The notes under the pieces are model-generated. The model was given only the letters and a program-made list of their open reading frames with translations, did not search any database and was not told the DNA's origin. From the NCBI GenBank assembly GCA_900466575.1, contig UBMP01000020.1:62001-126000 (forward strand): a DNA stretch of 64,000 nt, in the 5' to 3' direction. This DNA comes from Hyphomicrobiales bacterium. GTDB lineage: Bacteria; Pseudomonadota; Alphaproteobacteria; Rhizobiales; Rhizobiaceae. Position numbers and translations under genes: made by a program. This document shows positions 25,917-34,322 of the stretch, piece by piece. The first letter of the stretch is position 1, and every line of letters begins with the position of its first letter.

Positions 25917-26082
25917 AATTCAGCAGGCGAAGCCGACAGCCCTCGAAGGCGCGCGTGCTGAAATGATTGAGTGTGTGGAGTATCTTGAAGCTTTTTTCAG
26001 CCCCCGACTTGGCCGTCGCCCTTCCCAAGTCCCCTCATGACGGCCTAACTATGCCGCGCCTCAGCCAGGCGCGGCTTTTTCT
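25917..26082 (+). ncRNA. Candidate EcfG-dependent small RNA (~165 nt)
   Basis: Bounded by an exact EcfG promoter (25883-25907) and a strong rho-independent terminator. No convincing gene lies inside: the best small frame is 25 residues (ATG 25963, stop 26040; MIECVEYLEAFFSPRL...) without a clear ribosome binding site. EcfG-controlled small RNAs are known in alphaproteobacteria (GsrN in Caulobacter), but I cannot claim homology. Alternatives are a tiny protein or an untranslated leader that reads through into the CHASE3 kinase gene. Confidence 0.5.
26053..26080 (+). terminator. Rho-independent terminator
   Basis: GCCGCGCC / GGCGCGGC perfect 8-bp stem, TCAGCCA loop, then TTTTT; a second TTTTT run follows at ~26083. 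It separates the predicted small transcript from the CHASE3 kinase gene. Confidence 0.88.
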
Positions 26083-26130
26083 GTTTTTGCCGGCCTTGTG
26101 CCCGACGTCCAATTTGCTCAAGGTCCTGCC

Positions 26131-27621
26131 ATGACGATCAATAAGCCTTTCGTGCGTAACTCGCTGATCATGTTGTTCTGCGGATCGGCGCTGCTCGTCT
26201 CCGTTGTCCTGTCTGCGATCGTCCTGATCGCCCAGACGCAGGAGACGTTTGATAAGCTGACTGTGGCGCGCGCAGTCCGTACCTCGGCGTCCGATCTCTT
26301 CAGTCTTCTCCAGGATGCCGAGACAGGGCAGCGGGGCTTTCTGCTGACTGCGGATTCAGGCTTTCTGAAGCCATATCAGGACGCCGTCGGGCAGATCGCC
26401 GGAGCAGAGGGACGGCTGACGCGCGCGATGTCCGAGCTTTCGAACCGCTCGGACAATACGGCCGAGCTTTACAGTCTGATCAATGAGAAGCTCAGGGAAC
26501 TGGCCTCAACTGTCGAGGCTGCAAAGACCGGTAACCTGGAAGCCGCCCGCCGCACCGTTCTGGATGGCAACGGCCAGGAACTCATGACGAAGATCCGGGA
26601 CAGGATGCAGGCAATCATTGCGGCCTCGGACACCGCCATTCGCACCAATGTCGGAAAACATGCAACCTTTTCCGATCGCCTGCAGTTCATAATCATCGCG
26701 GCCTTCATTGCCATTCTGGTCGTGCTGGGCGGCGCTATCTATATCATCATGCGTCACGTCCGCTCGCTGACCGAGGCACGCCGGGAGCTCATGAAGCTCA
26801 ACGAGGAGCTTGAACATCGGGTTCAGGAGCGCACCCAGGATGTGGTCCGCGCGAACCAGGAAATCCAGCGCTATGCCTATATTGTGACGCATGACCTGCG
26901 CGCTCCGCTCGTCAACATCATGGGGTTTGCGAGCGAGCTCGACAGGTCGATCAAGGATGTGAGCGCTTATGTGCTCGCCGATGGCGAGCCGCTTTCGCAA
27001 CAGCAGGTGCTGGACGCGCGGATGGCCGTCGAGCAGGACATGCCCGAGGCACTAGGGTTCATTCGCTCGTCAACCTCGCGTATGGATGGCCTGATCAACG
27101 CGATCCTGAAGATATCGCGTGACGGTCGGCGCCAGCTGAAGCCGGAATCGATTGATGTCCGGGAGATTGCGGCAAATTGCGTGGCAAGCCAGCAGCACCG
27201 CCTCGATGAGGTCGGCGGCGAGGTGGAACTGGCCTTGTCGTCCATGAAACTGTTCAGCGACCGCATGTCGATCGAGCAGATACTCGCCAACCTCGTGGAT
27301 AATGCCGTCAAGTATCGAAGCACCGAGCGCCCGTTGCGGATCAAGATCGAGGCTATACGGCGGGGTCGCCTTGTCGATATCATTGTGGAAGACAACGGTC
27401 GCGGGATCGAAGCGGACGATCTGGAGCGCGTGTTCGAACTCTTCCGCCGCGCGGGTCCCCAGGATCAGGTGGGTGAGGGCATCGGCCTTGCTCATGTTCG
27501 CTCGCTTGCCCGCAATCTTGGGGGCGACATCGATGTCCGTTCGGTGCCTGGCAAAGGGTCGGCCTTTATCCTGACCACGCCCACCGACCTCACGCAAGTT
27601 TTAAGGAGCCTGTCGGCATGA
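26131..27621 (+). CDS. CHASE3-domain membrane sensor histidine kinase
   Basis: About 496 residues from the ATG at 26131 (AAGGT precedes; a GTG at 26098 would add 11 residues before the membrane segment). TM1 (SLIMLFCGSALLVSVVLSAIVLI), a periplasmic CHASE3 domain (LFSLLQDAETGQRGFLLTADSGFLKPY), TM2 (FIIIAAFIAILVVLGGAIYIIM), a coiled linker, HisKA with the His in YIVTHDLRAPLVNI, and HATPase (LVDNAVKYRS, VEDNGRGIEADDLERVFELFRRAG, GEGIGLAHVRSLARNLGG). CHASE3 senses unknown extracellular signals. Its last 4 bases overlap the next gene (ATGA), a response regulator that is the likely partner. Confidence 0.93.
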   Translation: MTINKPFVRNSLIMLFCGSALLVSVVLSAIVLIAQTQETFDKLTVARAVRTSASDLFSLLQDAETGQRGFLLTADSGFLKPYQDAVGQIAGAEGRLTRAMSELSNRSDNTAELYSLINEKLRELASTVEAAKTGNLEAARRTVLDGNGQELMTKIRDRMQAIIAASDTAIRTNVGKHATFSDRLQFIIIAAFIAILVVLGGAIYIIMRHVRSLTEARRELMKLNEELEHRVQERTQDVVRANQEIQRYAYIVTHDLRAPLVNIMGFASELDRSIKDVSAYVLADGEPLSQQQVLDARMAVEQDMPEALGFIRSSTSRMDGLINAILKISRDGRRQLKPESIDVREIAANCVASQQHRLDEVGGEVELALSSMKLFSDRMSIEQILANLVDNAVKYRSTERPLRIKIEAIRRGRLVDIIVEDNGRGIEADDLERVFELFRRAGPQDQVGEGIGLAHVRSLARNLGGDIDVRSVPGKGSAFILTTPTDLTQVLRSLSA

Positions 27622-28055
27622 AAGCAAATGGTAGAGAAGTTACGATCGTCATGATCGAGGATGATGAGGGCCACGCGCGTCTCATCGAGAAGAATGTGCG
27701 CCGCGCTGGCGTCCACAATGAAATCGTTCCCTTCACGAACGGCACGGCCGCGCTTGAATACATTCTCGGAAAGGACATGAGCGGCACGGTCTCGGCGGAC
27801 CGCTACCTGCTCATCCTGCTCGACCTCAATCTGCCCGACATGTCCGGCACGGAAATCCTGCAGCACATCAAGGAGAATCCGTTCACCAAGCGGTTGCCGG
27901 TCGTCATCCTGACCACGACGGACGATGCGCGAGAAATCCAGCGTTGCTACGATCTCGGCGCCAATGTCTACATCACCAAGCCTGTCGATTACGAGGGCTT
28001 TGCCAATGCGATCCGCCAGCTCGGCCTGTTCTTCTCGGTGATCGAGGTTCCGTGA
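27618..28055 (+). CDS. Stand-alone response regulator (CheY/Rcp1-like)
   Basis: 145 residues, a single receiver domain with a short extension, no output domain. Acidic pair IEDDE, phospho-acceptor Asp69 (LLILLDLNLPDMSG), TTT switch region (VVILTTTDDAREI) and K-P at ITKPVDYEGF. The fuller loop before the Asp resembles Rcp1-type regulators that pair with membrane or bacteriophytochrome-type kinases. Its start overlaps the CHASE3 kinase stop, so they are translationally coupled and probably a phosphorelay pair. It ends 6 bp before the convergent LysR gene. Confidence 0.93.
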   Translation: MKANGREVTIVMIEDDEGHARLIEKNVRRAGVHNEIVPFTNGTAALEYILGKDMSGTVSADRYLLILLDLNLPDMSGTEILQHIKENPFTKRLPVVILTTTDDAREIQRCYDLGANVYITKPVDYEGFANAIRQLGLFFSVIEVP

Positions 28056-28061
28056 GCGGGT

Positions 28062-28946
28062 TCAGTCCGCCTCGTCCTTCAGGAAGGCGATGAGCGCGGC
28101 GAGCGGACGGCTCGGAGGCTGGCCGTTCGGCCAGACGAGATAGTATCTGCCGGTCAGCGGCAGATAGTCCGGAAAGGCGGGCTGCAGGCGGCCGCGCGCG
28201 AACTCGGTCTCCGCCAGATATTCCGGCAGCAGCGCCACGCCGAAGCCCAGCGCTGCGGCTTCCGCCATGGTGGTGAACTGGTCGAACAGCATGCCGCGCA
28301 GCCGATCGGCCTCGGCCCCCTGGGCGGAGAACCACTCTTCCCACGCGCCGGGGCGGCTCTCGAGATGGAGAAGCGGCATGGCAAGCAGGTCCTGCGCCGT
28401 CTTCGGCCCACCCTTTAGCAGGTCCGGGCTTGCCGCGGGGATGACGCGCTCGCGGGACAGCTCCAGATAATCGACGTTTTGCCAGTCCTGGCCGCCATAA
28501 TGGATCGCCGCATCGAATTTCTCGCGGGCGAAATCGAAAGGCGAGAGCCGAGTCGTCAGGTTGGCTGTCACCTCCGGGTAATGAGTTGAAAAAACTTTCA
28601 GGCGCGGCGCCAGCCAGTGCATGCCGAAGGCGGGAAGCACGGCGAGGTTGAGACTGCTGCGCGTTCCCCCGGCGCGGATCTTGAGGCTGGCGCGGGCCAG
28701 ATCATTGAGGCAGTCGCGCACGGAGCGCGCATAGTCGGCGCCGGAGGGCGTCAACGCCAGACCTTTTCCGACGCGGCGGAGCAGCGCCACTCCGATCTGC
28801 TCTTCCAGCACCTTTAATTGCCGGCTGACGGCCGAATGGGTCAGCGACAGTTCCTCGGCCGCTGCGGTCGCCGAGCCCAGCCGGTCGACAGCCTCCAGCG
28901 CGAGAAGGGAACTGATTGAGGGCAGAAAACGTCGCGGCGCCAGCAT
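28062..28946 (-). CDS. LysR-family transcriptional regulator (probable regulator of the divergent dehydrogenase/oxidase pair)
   Basis: 294 residues from the ATG at 28946, which follows GGAGAAAAA; the upstream TTG at 28967 lacks such support. The N-terminal winged helix-turn-helix (SLLALEAVDRLGSATAAAEELSLTHSAVSRQLKVLEEQIGVALLRRVGKGLALTPSG) is of the GcvA-like LysR type, followed by a two-lobed effector domain (VLPAFGMHWLAPRLKVFSTHYPEVTANL ... LLPEYLAETEFARGRLQPAF). It is divergent from the aldehyde dehydrogenase/FAD oxidase genes with a dyad in between (28991-29009), so it likely controls them, with a pathway intermediate as effector. That is inferred from layout. Confidence 0.92.
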   Translation of the reverse strand: MLAPRRFLPSISSLLALEAVDRLGSATAAAEELSLTHSAVSRQLKVLEEQIGVALLRRVGKGLALTPSGADYARSVRDCLNDLARASLKIRAGGTRSSLNLAVLPAFGMHWLAPRLKVFSTHYPEVTANLTTRLSPFDFAREKFDAAIHYGGQDWQNVDYLELSRERVIPAASPDLLKGGPKTAQDLLAMPLLHLESRPGAWEEWFSAQGAEADRLRGMLFDQFTTMAEAAALGFGVALLPEYLAETEFARGRLQPAFPDYLPLTGRYYLVWPNGQPPSRPLAALIAFLKDEAD

Positions 28947-28990
28947 TGTGACTTTTTCTCCAAACAATGTTCCAATTCTTCGCTCTTTTC

Positions 28991-29009
28991 ATAGCTTGCT
29001 TCACGCTAT
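28991..29009. promoter_or_regulatory. Candidate LysR operator
   Basis: ATAGC-N9-GCTAT dyad, 19 bp, fitting the T-N11-A LysR box. It lies between the divergent lysR and aldehyde dehydrogenase starts. Confidence 0.5.
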
Positions 29010-29086
29010 CCTGTCAAAAATGGAAAAACATGTGACCGTTCTGTGGAGCTCGATACCCGGCGGTTGCGCATAAATGGAGACAGCGG

Positions 29087-30586
29087 ATGACGCATCACGA
29101 AATTCTGAAAGCTTGCGGTTTCACCTCAGCCGAACTCACCGGCGGCACGCTCGCCGTTCGCTCACCGATCGATGGTGCGGAAATCGCCCGCGTTCATGAA
29201 ACCAGCGCTGCCGGCATGAAGGACGTGATTGCCCGCTCGGTTGCTGCCTTCAAAGCCTGGCGCGATGTGCCGGCGCCGCGCCGTGGCGAACTCGTTCGCC
29301 TGCTCGGCGAGGAGCTGCGCGCGGCCAAGACCGAACTCGGCGCTCTCGTAACGCTTGAAGCTGGCAAGATCACCTCGGAAGGCCTTGGCGAAGTTCAGGA
29401 AATGATCGACATCTGCGATTTCGCGGTCGGTCTCTCCCGCCAGCTTTACGGCCTCACGATCGCGTCTGAACGCCCCGGTCACAAGATGACCGAGACCTGG
29501 CATCCGATGGGTCCTTGCGGCGTCATCTCCGCCTTCAACTTCCCCGTCGCTGTCTGGAGCTGGAACGCCGCACTCGCACTCGTCTGCGGCGACCCGGTGA
29601 TCTGGAAGCCGTCTGAAAAGACGCCGCTGACGGCGATTGCGACCCACAAGATCATGATGCGCGCCATCGAGCGCTTCGGGGCGGATGCGCCGGAAGGTCT
29701 GTGCCAGCTCGTGATCGGCGGCGCTGCCGTCGGTGAGGCGCTGGTCGAATCGCGCGACGTGCCGATCATCTCGGCCACCGGCTCGACCCGCATGGGCCAT
29801 ATCGTCGGCCCGAAGGTCATGGCACGCTTCGGCCGTCCGATCCTCGAGCTTGGCGGCAACAACGCGATGATTGTTGCACCCTCGGCCGATCTCGACATGG
29901 CCGTGCGCGCCATCGTCTTCTCGGCCGTCGGTACGGCTGGCCAGCGCTGCACGTCGCTGCGCCGTCTCATCGTCCATCGCTCGATCAAGGATGACCTCGT
30001 CGCGCGCCTGGCAAAGGCTTATTCTTCGCTGAAGATCGGCGACCCGCGCGAGGCGGGTGTTCTCGTTGGCCCGCTGGTCGACAAGGGCGCGCTGGACGGG
30101 ATGCAGAAGGCGCTCGCCAATGCCAAGGCCGAAGGTGGCAAGGTGCATGGCGGGGAGGTCGTGACTTCGGGCGTCCCGGGCGGTGCTTATGCCGCGCCGG
30201 CGCTGGTCGAGATGCCGTCGCAGTCCGCCACCGTGAAGACGGAAACCTTCGCGCCGATCCTCTACGTTCTGACCTATGACGAACTGGACGAGGCGATCGC
30301 GCTGCAGAACGACGTGCCGCAGGGCCTGTCGTCGTGCATCTTCACGCTGAACATCCGCGAAGCCGAGACCTTCCTGTCGGCCTCCGGCTCCGATTGCGGC
30401 ATTGCAAACGTCAATATCGGTCCCTCGGGCGCCGAAATCGGCGGAGCCTTCGGCGGCGAGAAGGAGACGGGCGGCGGCCGCGAGAGCGGCTCGGATGCCT
30501 GGAAGGGCTACATGCGCCGTCAGACCTCGACCATCAACTATTCCTCCAAACTGCCTCTGGCCCAGGGAGTGAAATTTGACATCTGA
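29087..30586 (+). CDS. amaB: Aldehyde dehydrogenase of the antiquitin/L-piperidine-6-carboxylate dehydrogenase type
   Basis: 499 residues. ALDH hallmarks: GPCGVISAFNFPVAVWSWNAALALVCGDPVIWKPSEKTPL, ATGSTRMG, LELGGNNAMIV with the catalytic Glu, and the catalytic Cys288 in GTAGQRCTSLRRL. The sequence style (ETWHPMGPCGV..., GGGRESGSDAWKGYMRRQTSTINYS end) is that of ALDH7 enzymes, which oxidise alpha-aminoadipate semialdehyde/piperideine-6-carboxylate to aminoadipate in lysine and pipecolate catabolism. It overlaps the following FAD oxidase by 11 bp. The pairing with a pipecolate-oxidase-like enzyme supports the call; the gene symbol follows the Pseudomonas amaAB precedent and is tentative. Confidence 0.88.
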   Translation: MTHHEILKACGFTSAELTGGTLAVRSPIDGAEIARVHETSAAGMKDVIARSVAAFKAWRDVPAPRRGELVRLLGEELRAAKTELGALVTLEAGKITSEGLGEVQEMIDICDFAVGLSRQLYGLTIASERPGHKMTETWHPMGPCGVISAFNFPVAVWSWNAALALVCGDPVIWKPSEKTPLTAIATHKIMMRAIERFGADAPEGLCQLVIGGAAVGEALVESRDVPIISATGSTRMGHIVGPKVMARFGRPILELGGNNAMIVAPSADLDMAVRAIVFSAVGTAGQRCTSLRRLIVHRSIKDDLVARLAKAYSSLKIGDPREAGVLVGPLVDKGALDGMQKALANAKAEGGKVHGGEVVTSGVPGGAYAAPALVEMPSQSATVKTETFAPILYVLTYDELDEAIALQNDVPQGLSSCIFTLNIREAETFLSASGSDCGIANVNIGPSGAEIGGAFGGEKETGGGRESGSDAWKGYMRRQTSTINYSSKLPLAQGVKFDI

Positions 30587-31871
30587 CCGCGGTTCCAATC
30601 TGTGGCGGGCAAGCAGCCGGGAAACCTTCTCGGCCACGCCGCTCGATCGTGATCTCTCCGTCGATCTTCTGGTGATCGGCGGCGGCTTTACCGGCAATTC
30701 GGCGGCACTGGAGGCGGCGCGTCGCGGCGCTTCCGTGGCTCTGCTGGAGGCGGAAACGGTGGGCCACGGCGGCTCCGGCCGCAATGTCGGTCTGGCGAAT
30801 GCCGGCCTCTGGCTGCCGCCGGACGAGATCATCGCACAGATGGGTGAAGCGGACGGCACACGCCTGATCCGCGACCTCGGCGAAGCGCCGGGCCGCGTCT
30901 ACGGGCTGATCGAGCGCGAGGGCATCGAATGCGAGGCGACCCGCAAGGGGACGCTGCATCTCGCCCATTCCGAAGAGGGCTTCAAGGATCTGTCCGAGCG
31001 GTTCCGACAGGGCAACCGCCATGGCGCGCCGCTGCAATTGCTCGACGCCGCCGAGGCCGCCAAGCGCACGGGAACGAATGTCTATCACGGCGCGCTTTTC
31101 GATCCGCGCGCGGGCACGATCCAGCCTCTGGCCTATGCGCGGGGCCTTGCCCGCGCCGCCAAGGCTGCAGGTGCAATGATCTTCGAACGCTCGCCGGTCA
31201 CCGCGCTGGCGCGGGCGGGCGATCGCTGGGTGGCGACCTGCAACGGCCGTACCGTGACCGCAAAGTCACTGCTGATCGGCACCAATGCCTATCATCTCGG
31301 CATCGAAACCCCGTTCAAGCCGGAATTCATTCCCGTCGGCTATTGCCAGTTTGCGACCGTTCCGATGCCGGCCGCCGCGCGCGAAAAGATCCTCGCCGGT
31401 GGCGAGGGTTGCTGGGATACGGCCCTGGTCATGTCCTCCTTCCGCACCGATCACGCCGGGCGCATGATCGTCGGCGGCATGGGTGATAGCGAAGGGCTGG
31501 GCGCACCGTTCCATGCGGGCTGGGCGCGGCGCAAGCTCAAGGCGCTGTTCCCGGAGATCGGCGATCTGCCCTTCGAGCACGCCTGGCGCGGCCGCATCGC
31601 CATGACCAGCGATCATGTTCCGAAGATTGTCGCCTTCGGGCCGAACGCCTATGCAAGTTTCGGTTATTCCGGCCGAGGCATCGGTCCGGGCACAGTGTTC
31701 GGGACTCAGTCGGCAATCGCATTGCTCGAAAACAATCCGGAAGCCTTGCCCGTGAGGCCGGTGCAGAGCCACAGCGAGCGCTTTGCTTCGACGCGTGCGG
31801 CCTATTACGAGTTCGGCGCCACGCTGACACATGCGCTGCCAATCCGGGCCACTGCAAGGTTAAGTACCTAG
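30576..31871 (+). CDS. amaA: FAD-dependent amine oxidase, probable L-pipecolate oxidase
   Basis: 431 residues, with a TTG start just inside the previous gene (GGGAG lies 6 bp ahead). A DAO-type flavoprotein: dinucleotide-binding motif LLVIGGGFTGNSAALEAARRGASVALLEAE, the GGSGRNVGLANAGLW loop, and a C-terminal FAD-binding segment (AWRGRIAMTSDHVPKIVAFGPNAYASFGYSGRGIGPGTVFG). The fold is shared by gamma-glutamylputrescine oxidase, glycine/sarcosine oxidases and pipecolate oxidase. The neighbouring ALDH7-type enzyme suggests pipecolate as substrate, yielding piperideine-6-carboxylate. The substrate is inference. Confidence 0.8.
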   Translation: MTSDRGSNLWRASSRETFSATPLDRDLSVDLLVIGGGFTGNSAALEAARRGASVALLEAETVGHGGSGRNVGLANAGLWLPPDEIIAQMGEADGTRLIRDLGEAPGRVYGLIEREGIECEATRKGTLHLAHSEEGFKDLSERFRQGNRHGAPLQLLDAAEAAKRTGTNVYHGALFDPRAGTIQPLAYARGLARAAKAAGAMIFERSPVTALARAGDRWVATCNGRTVTAKSLLIGTNAYHLGIETPFKPEFIPVGYCQFATVPMPAAAREKILAGGEGCWDTALVMSSFRTDHAGRMIVGGMGDSEGLGAPFHAGWARRKLKALFPEIGDLPFEHAWRGRIAMTSDHVPKIVAFGPNAYASFGYSGRGIGPGTVFGTQSAIALLENNPEALPVRPVQSHSERFASTRAAYYEFGATLTHALPIRATARLST

Positions 31872-31990
31872 AAGAAAAGTATTTTGCGTGGCGGGGATGT
31901 CTTTGAGCATCATATTTTAAGGCTGAAACGATTTTACCCGCCATGAGCACTTGCAAAGCACCATAAGTCCATCTTATCTTTGCTATGTTC

Positions 31991-32131
31991 TCAGGGCGGG
32001 GTGAAACTCCCCACCGGCGGTATCGGGAGTGATCCCGGAGCCCGCGAGCGCTTTCGTCACAGTTGTGAGGAAAGGTCAGCAGATCCGGTGAGATGCCGGA
32101 GCCGACGGTATAGTCCGGATGGAAGAGGATC
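31991..32131 (+). ncRNA. FMN riboswitch (RFN element) of ribB
   Basis: Conserved RFN landmarks in order: CAGGGCGGGGTGAAA, CTCCCCACCGGCGGTA, AGCCCGCGAGCG, GGTCAGCAGATCCGGTG, GCCGGAGCCGACGGTATAGTCCGGATG. It lies in the leader of ribB; binding of FMN normally stops expression of the downstream riboflavin gene. Confidence 0.95.
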
Positions 32132-32261
32132 GCACGGAAGCCTTTGCCTTCACATGGCAGGGTTATACCGTTGCTATTCGCCCAAGGGAAATTCGTGCGC
32201 CCACTCGGAAAGTGGTCGTTTGATGTTGCCGGTTTCGGCATAACCCTTGAAAGGCATGGAA

Positions 32262-32918
32262 ATGACTTTTGCAAAAATCGAAGAAGCGGTGGCAGCCATC
32301 GCACGCGGAGAAATGATCGTCGTGGTGGACGATCATGACCGCGAGAACGAAGGCGATATCCTGTTCGCGTCCGAACATGCGACGCCGGAAAAGATCGCCT
32401 TCATGATGAATCACGCACGCGGCCTCATCTGCGTGCCGATGACCGGCGAACGCCTCGACGCGCTCGACCTTCCTCCGATGGTACCGCGCAACACGGAATC
32501 GATGCAGACGGCCTTCACCGTCTCGGTCGACTACATTCCCGGCACCTCGACAGGGATTTCCGCCGCCGACCGCGCAGCGACCATTCAGGCCCTGGTGGAC
32601 GAGACCGCAAAGCCGGAAGATTTCGCCCGCCCCGGTCATATCTTCCCGCTCCGCGCCGTTGCGGAGGGCGTTGTTCGCCGTCCGGGCCACACCGAGGCTG
32701 CCATCGACCTGTGCCGTCTTGCGGGCCTGAAGCCATCGGGCGTCATTTGCGAGATCGCGAAGGATGACGGCACCATGGCACGCCTGCCGGACCTCGAGAT
32801 CTTTGCCGAGAAGCACGGTCTGAAGCTGATCGCGATCGAGGATCTGGTCGCCTATATCAAGGCAAAGAACCTGATCACCGCCTCGGCAAACGACGAAGAC
32901 CTGCTCGAAGCGGTCTGA
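32262..32918 (+). CDS. ribB: 3,4-dihydroxy-2-butanone 4-phosphate synthase
   Basis: About 218 residues from ATG 32262 (AAAGG at 7 bp; a TTG at 32247 and ATG at 32256 are worse placed). Makes the four-carbon donor for lumazine in riboflavin synthesis from ribulose 5-phosphate. Catalytic signatures are complete: [86 protein letters not shown]. It is the stand-alone form without a fused GTP cyclohydrolase II domain. An FMN riboswitch precedes it and a terminator follows. Confidence 0.97.
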   Translation: MTFAKIEEAVAAIARGEMIVVVDDHDRENEGDILFASEHATPEKIAFMMNHARGLICVPMTGERLDALDLPPMVPRNTESMQTAFTVSVDYIPGTSTGISAADRAATIQALVDETAKPEDFARPGHIFPLRAVAEGVVRRPGHTEAAIDLCRLAGLKPSGVICEIAKDDGTMARLPDLEIFAEKHGLKLIAIEDLVAYIKAKNLITASANDEDLLEAV

Positions 32919-32974
32919 CCTCGGCCCCGGGACATCTCATCGCCTTCGCTGCGATAGCCTGAATTCAATAGAAG

Positions 32975-33018
32975 CGCCCCTGCCTCCAGCAGATGCTGGT
33001 TGCAGGGGCGTTGTTTTT
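32975..33018 (+). terminator. Terminator after ribB
   Basis: CGCCCCTGC / GCAGGGGCG stem with an inner CCAGCAGATGCTGG hairpin, then TTGTTTTT. Confidence 0.85.
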
Positions 33019-33125
33019 GCGCGTCTTTTCCTCTGGTTCTTTCGCATCGGTACTGGCATCAATATTGCTTGATATCGGTGCATCTGCCGGGCTCTCCCCC
33101 GGTGGTGGAATGAGGATAAAGACCT

Positions 33126-34322
33126 GTGACGTCCCCAGATACGTATTTCAAGAACGCGCTGCTTCAAGACGGCACGCTCAATGACATCATTGTGCGCGAT
33201 GGCCGCATACAGTCGATAGTGCCTGCCGGATCGGGGGCAGGGGCGGAAACGGTCGATATTGCTGGCGCGCTTCTCGTGCCGGGTTTTGTCGAAGGGCACA
33301 TCCATCTCGACACGAGCTTCTGGGGCGACAAGTGGATCCCCTATAAGCCCTGCACCGATGGTTTCGACGTGCATGAGCGTGTCACCTTCCAGGCTCAGAA
33401 TATGGCAGAGGCCGCCCCCATGGACGTGCGCGCCCGCAACCAGCTGGATCTGTGCATTTCCAACGGGTCGCTGCAGATGCGCAGCCATGTCATGGTGGAT
33501 GGCTCGGTCGGGCTGAAGTCGCTCGAAACGATCCTGAAGGTGCGCGAGGAATATCGCGATCTGATCGATGTCCAGCTCGTCGCCTTCCCGCAGAGCGGCA
33601 TCCTGAAAAGCCACGGCACGCCCGACCTGCTTGATGCGGCCATCGGGCTCGGGGCCGACCTGATCGGTGGTCTCGATCCGCTCTCCTTCGACCGTGATAT
33701 CAAGGGGCATCTCGACGTGGTCTTCGGCTTGGCCGAGAAACATGGCGTCGATGTCGACATCCATCTGCATGACGGCAGCCAGCTCGGCGCGATGACCATC
33801 GAGGAGATCTGCGCCCGCACCGTCGCACTCGGCATGCAGGGCCATGTCGCCGTCAGTCATGCCTATGGATTGGGCGATCTGCCGCGGGATGCGGCGATGA
33901 AGATAGCCGGTCTCATCGCCCGCAGCGGTGTTTCCATCATGACCAATGCGCCAGGCCATCACAATTTTCCGCCGGTGGCGCTGCTGCGCGCCGAGGGCGT
34001 CAATGTCTTCAGCGGCAGCGACAACATCCGCGATTCCTGGTGGCCCTTCGGCGATGGCGACATGCTGCGCCGGGCGGAGATCATTTCCTATCGTTCGGGC
34101 TTCTTCACGGATTTGGAACTCACCTCCGCCTTCGACGTGGTGACGGCCGGTGGCGCGAAAGCGCTGCGTCTGGAGGGCTACGGCATTGCGGTCGGAGCGA
34201 AGGCAGACTTTGTCGCGATCCCGGCGGCCCATGTGCCGGAAGCGGTGGTCGGCGTGCCGAAGCCGCGCCGTGTCTTCAAGGGTGGCCGGCTGGTGGCCGA
34301 AAACGGCGCGGTGATCCGCTGA
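33126..34322 (+). CDS. Amidohydrolase-superfamily enzyme (cytosine-deaminase-like)
   Basis: 398 residues, GTG start with GAGGA upstream. A metal-dependent TIM-barrel amidohydrolase: small N-terminal beta domain, the HxH motif in VEGHIHLDTSFWG, HVMVD, a mid-barrel HLHDG, VSHAYGLGD, and the Asp of FSGSDNIRDSWWPFGDGDML. Residue patterns fit the cytosine deaminase/N-isopropylammelide hydrolase branch, which removes amino or alkylamino groups from pyrimidine or triazine rings. First gene of a four-gene operon whose members overlap by 1-4 bp, so all are translationally coupled. The natural substrate is unknown. Confidence 0.85.
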   Translation: MTSPDTYFKNALLQDGTLNDIIVRDGRIQSIVPAGSGAGAETVDIAGALLVPGFVEGHIHLDTSFWGDKWIPYKPCTDGFDVHERVTFQAQNMAEAAPMDVRARNQLDLCISNGSLQMRSHVMVDGSVGLKSLETILKVREEYRDLIDVQLVAFPQSGILKSHGTPDLLDAAIGLGADLIGGLDPLSFDRDIKGHLDVVFGLAEKHGVDVDIHLHDGSQLGAMTIEEICARTVALGMQGHVAVSHAYGLGDLPRDAAMKIAGLIARSGVSIMTNAPGHHNFPPVALLRAEGVNVFSGSDNIRDSWWPFGDGDMLRRAEIISYRSGFFTDLELTSAFDVVTAGGAKALRLEGYGIAVGAKADFVAIPAAHVPEAVVGVPKPRRVFKGGRLVAENGAVIR

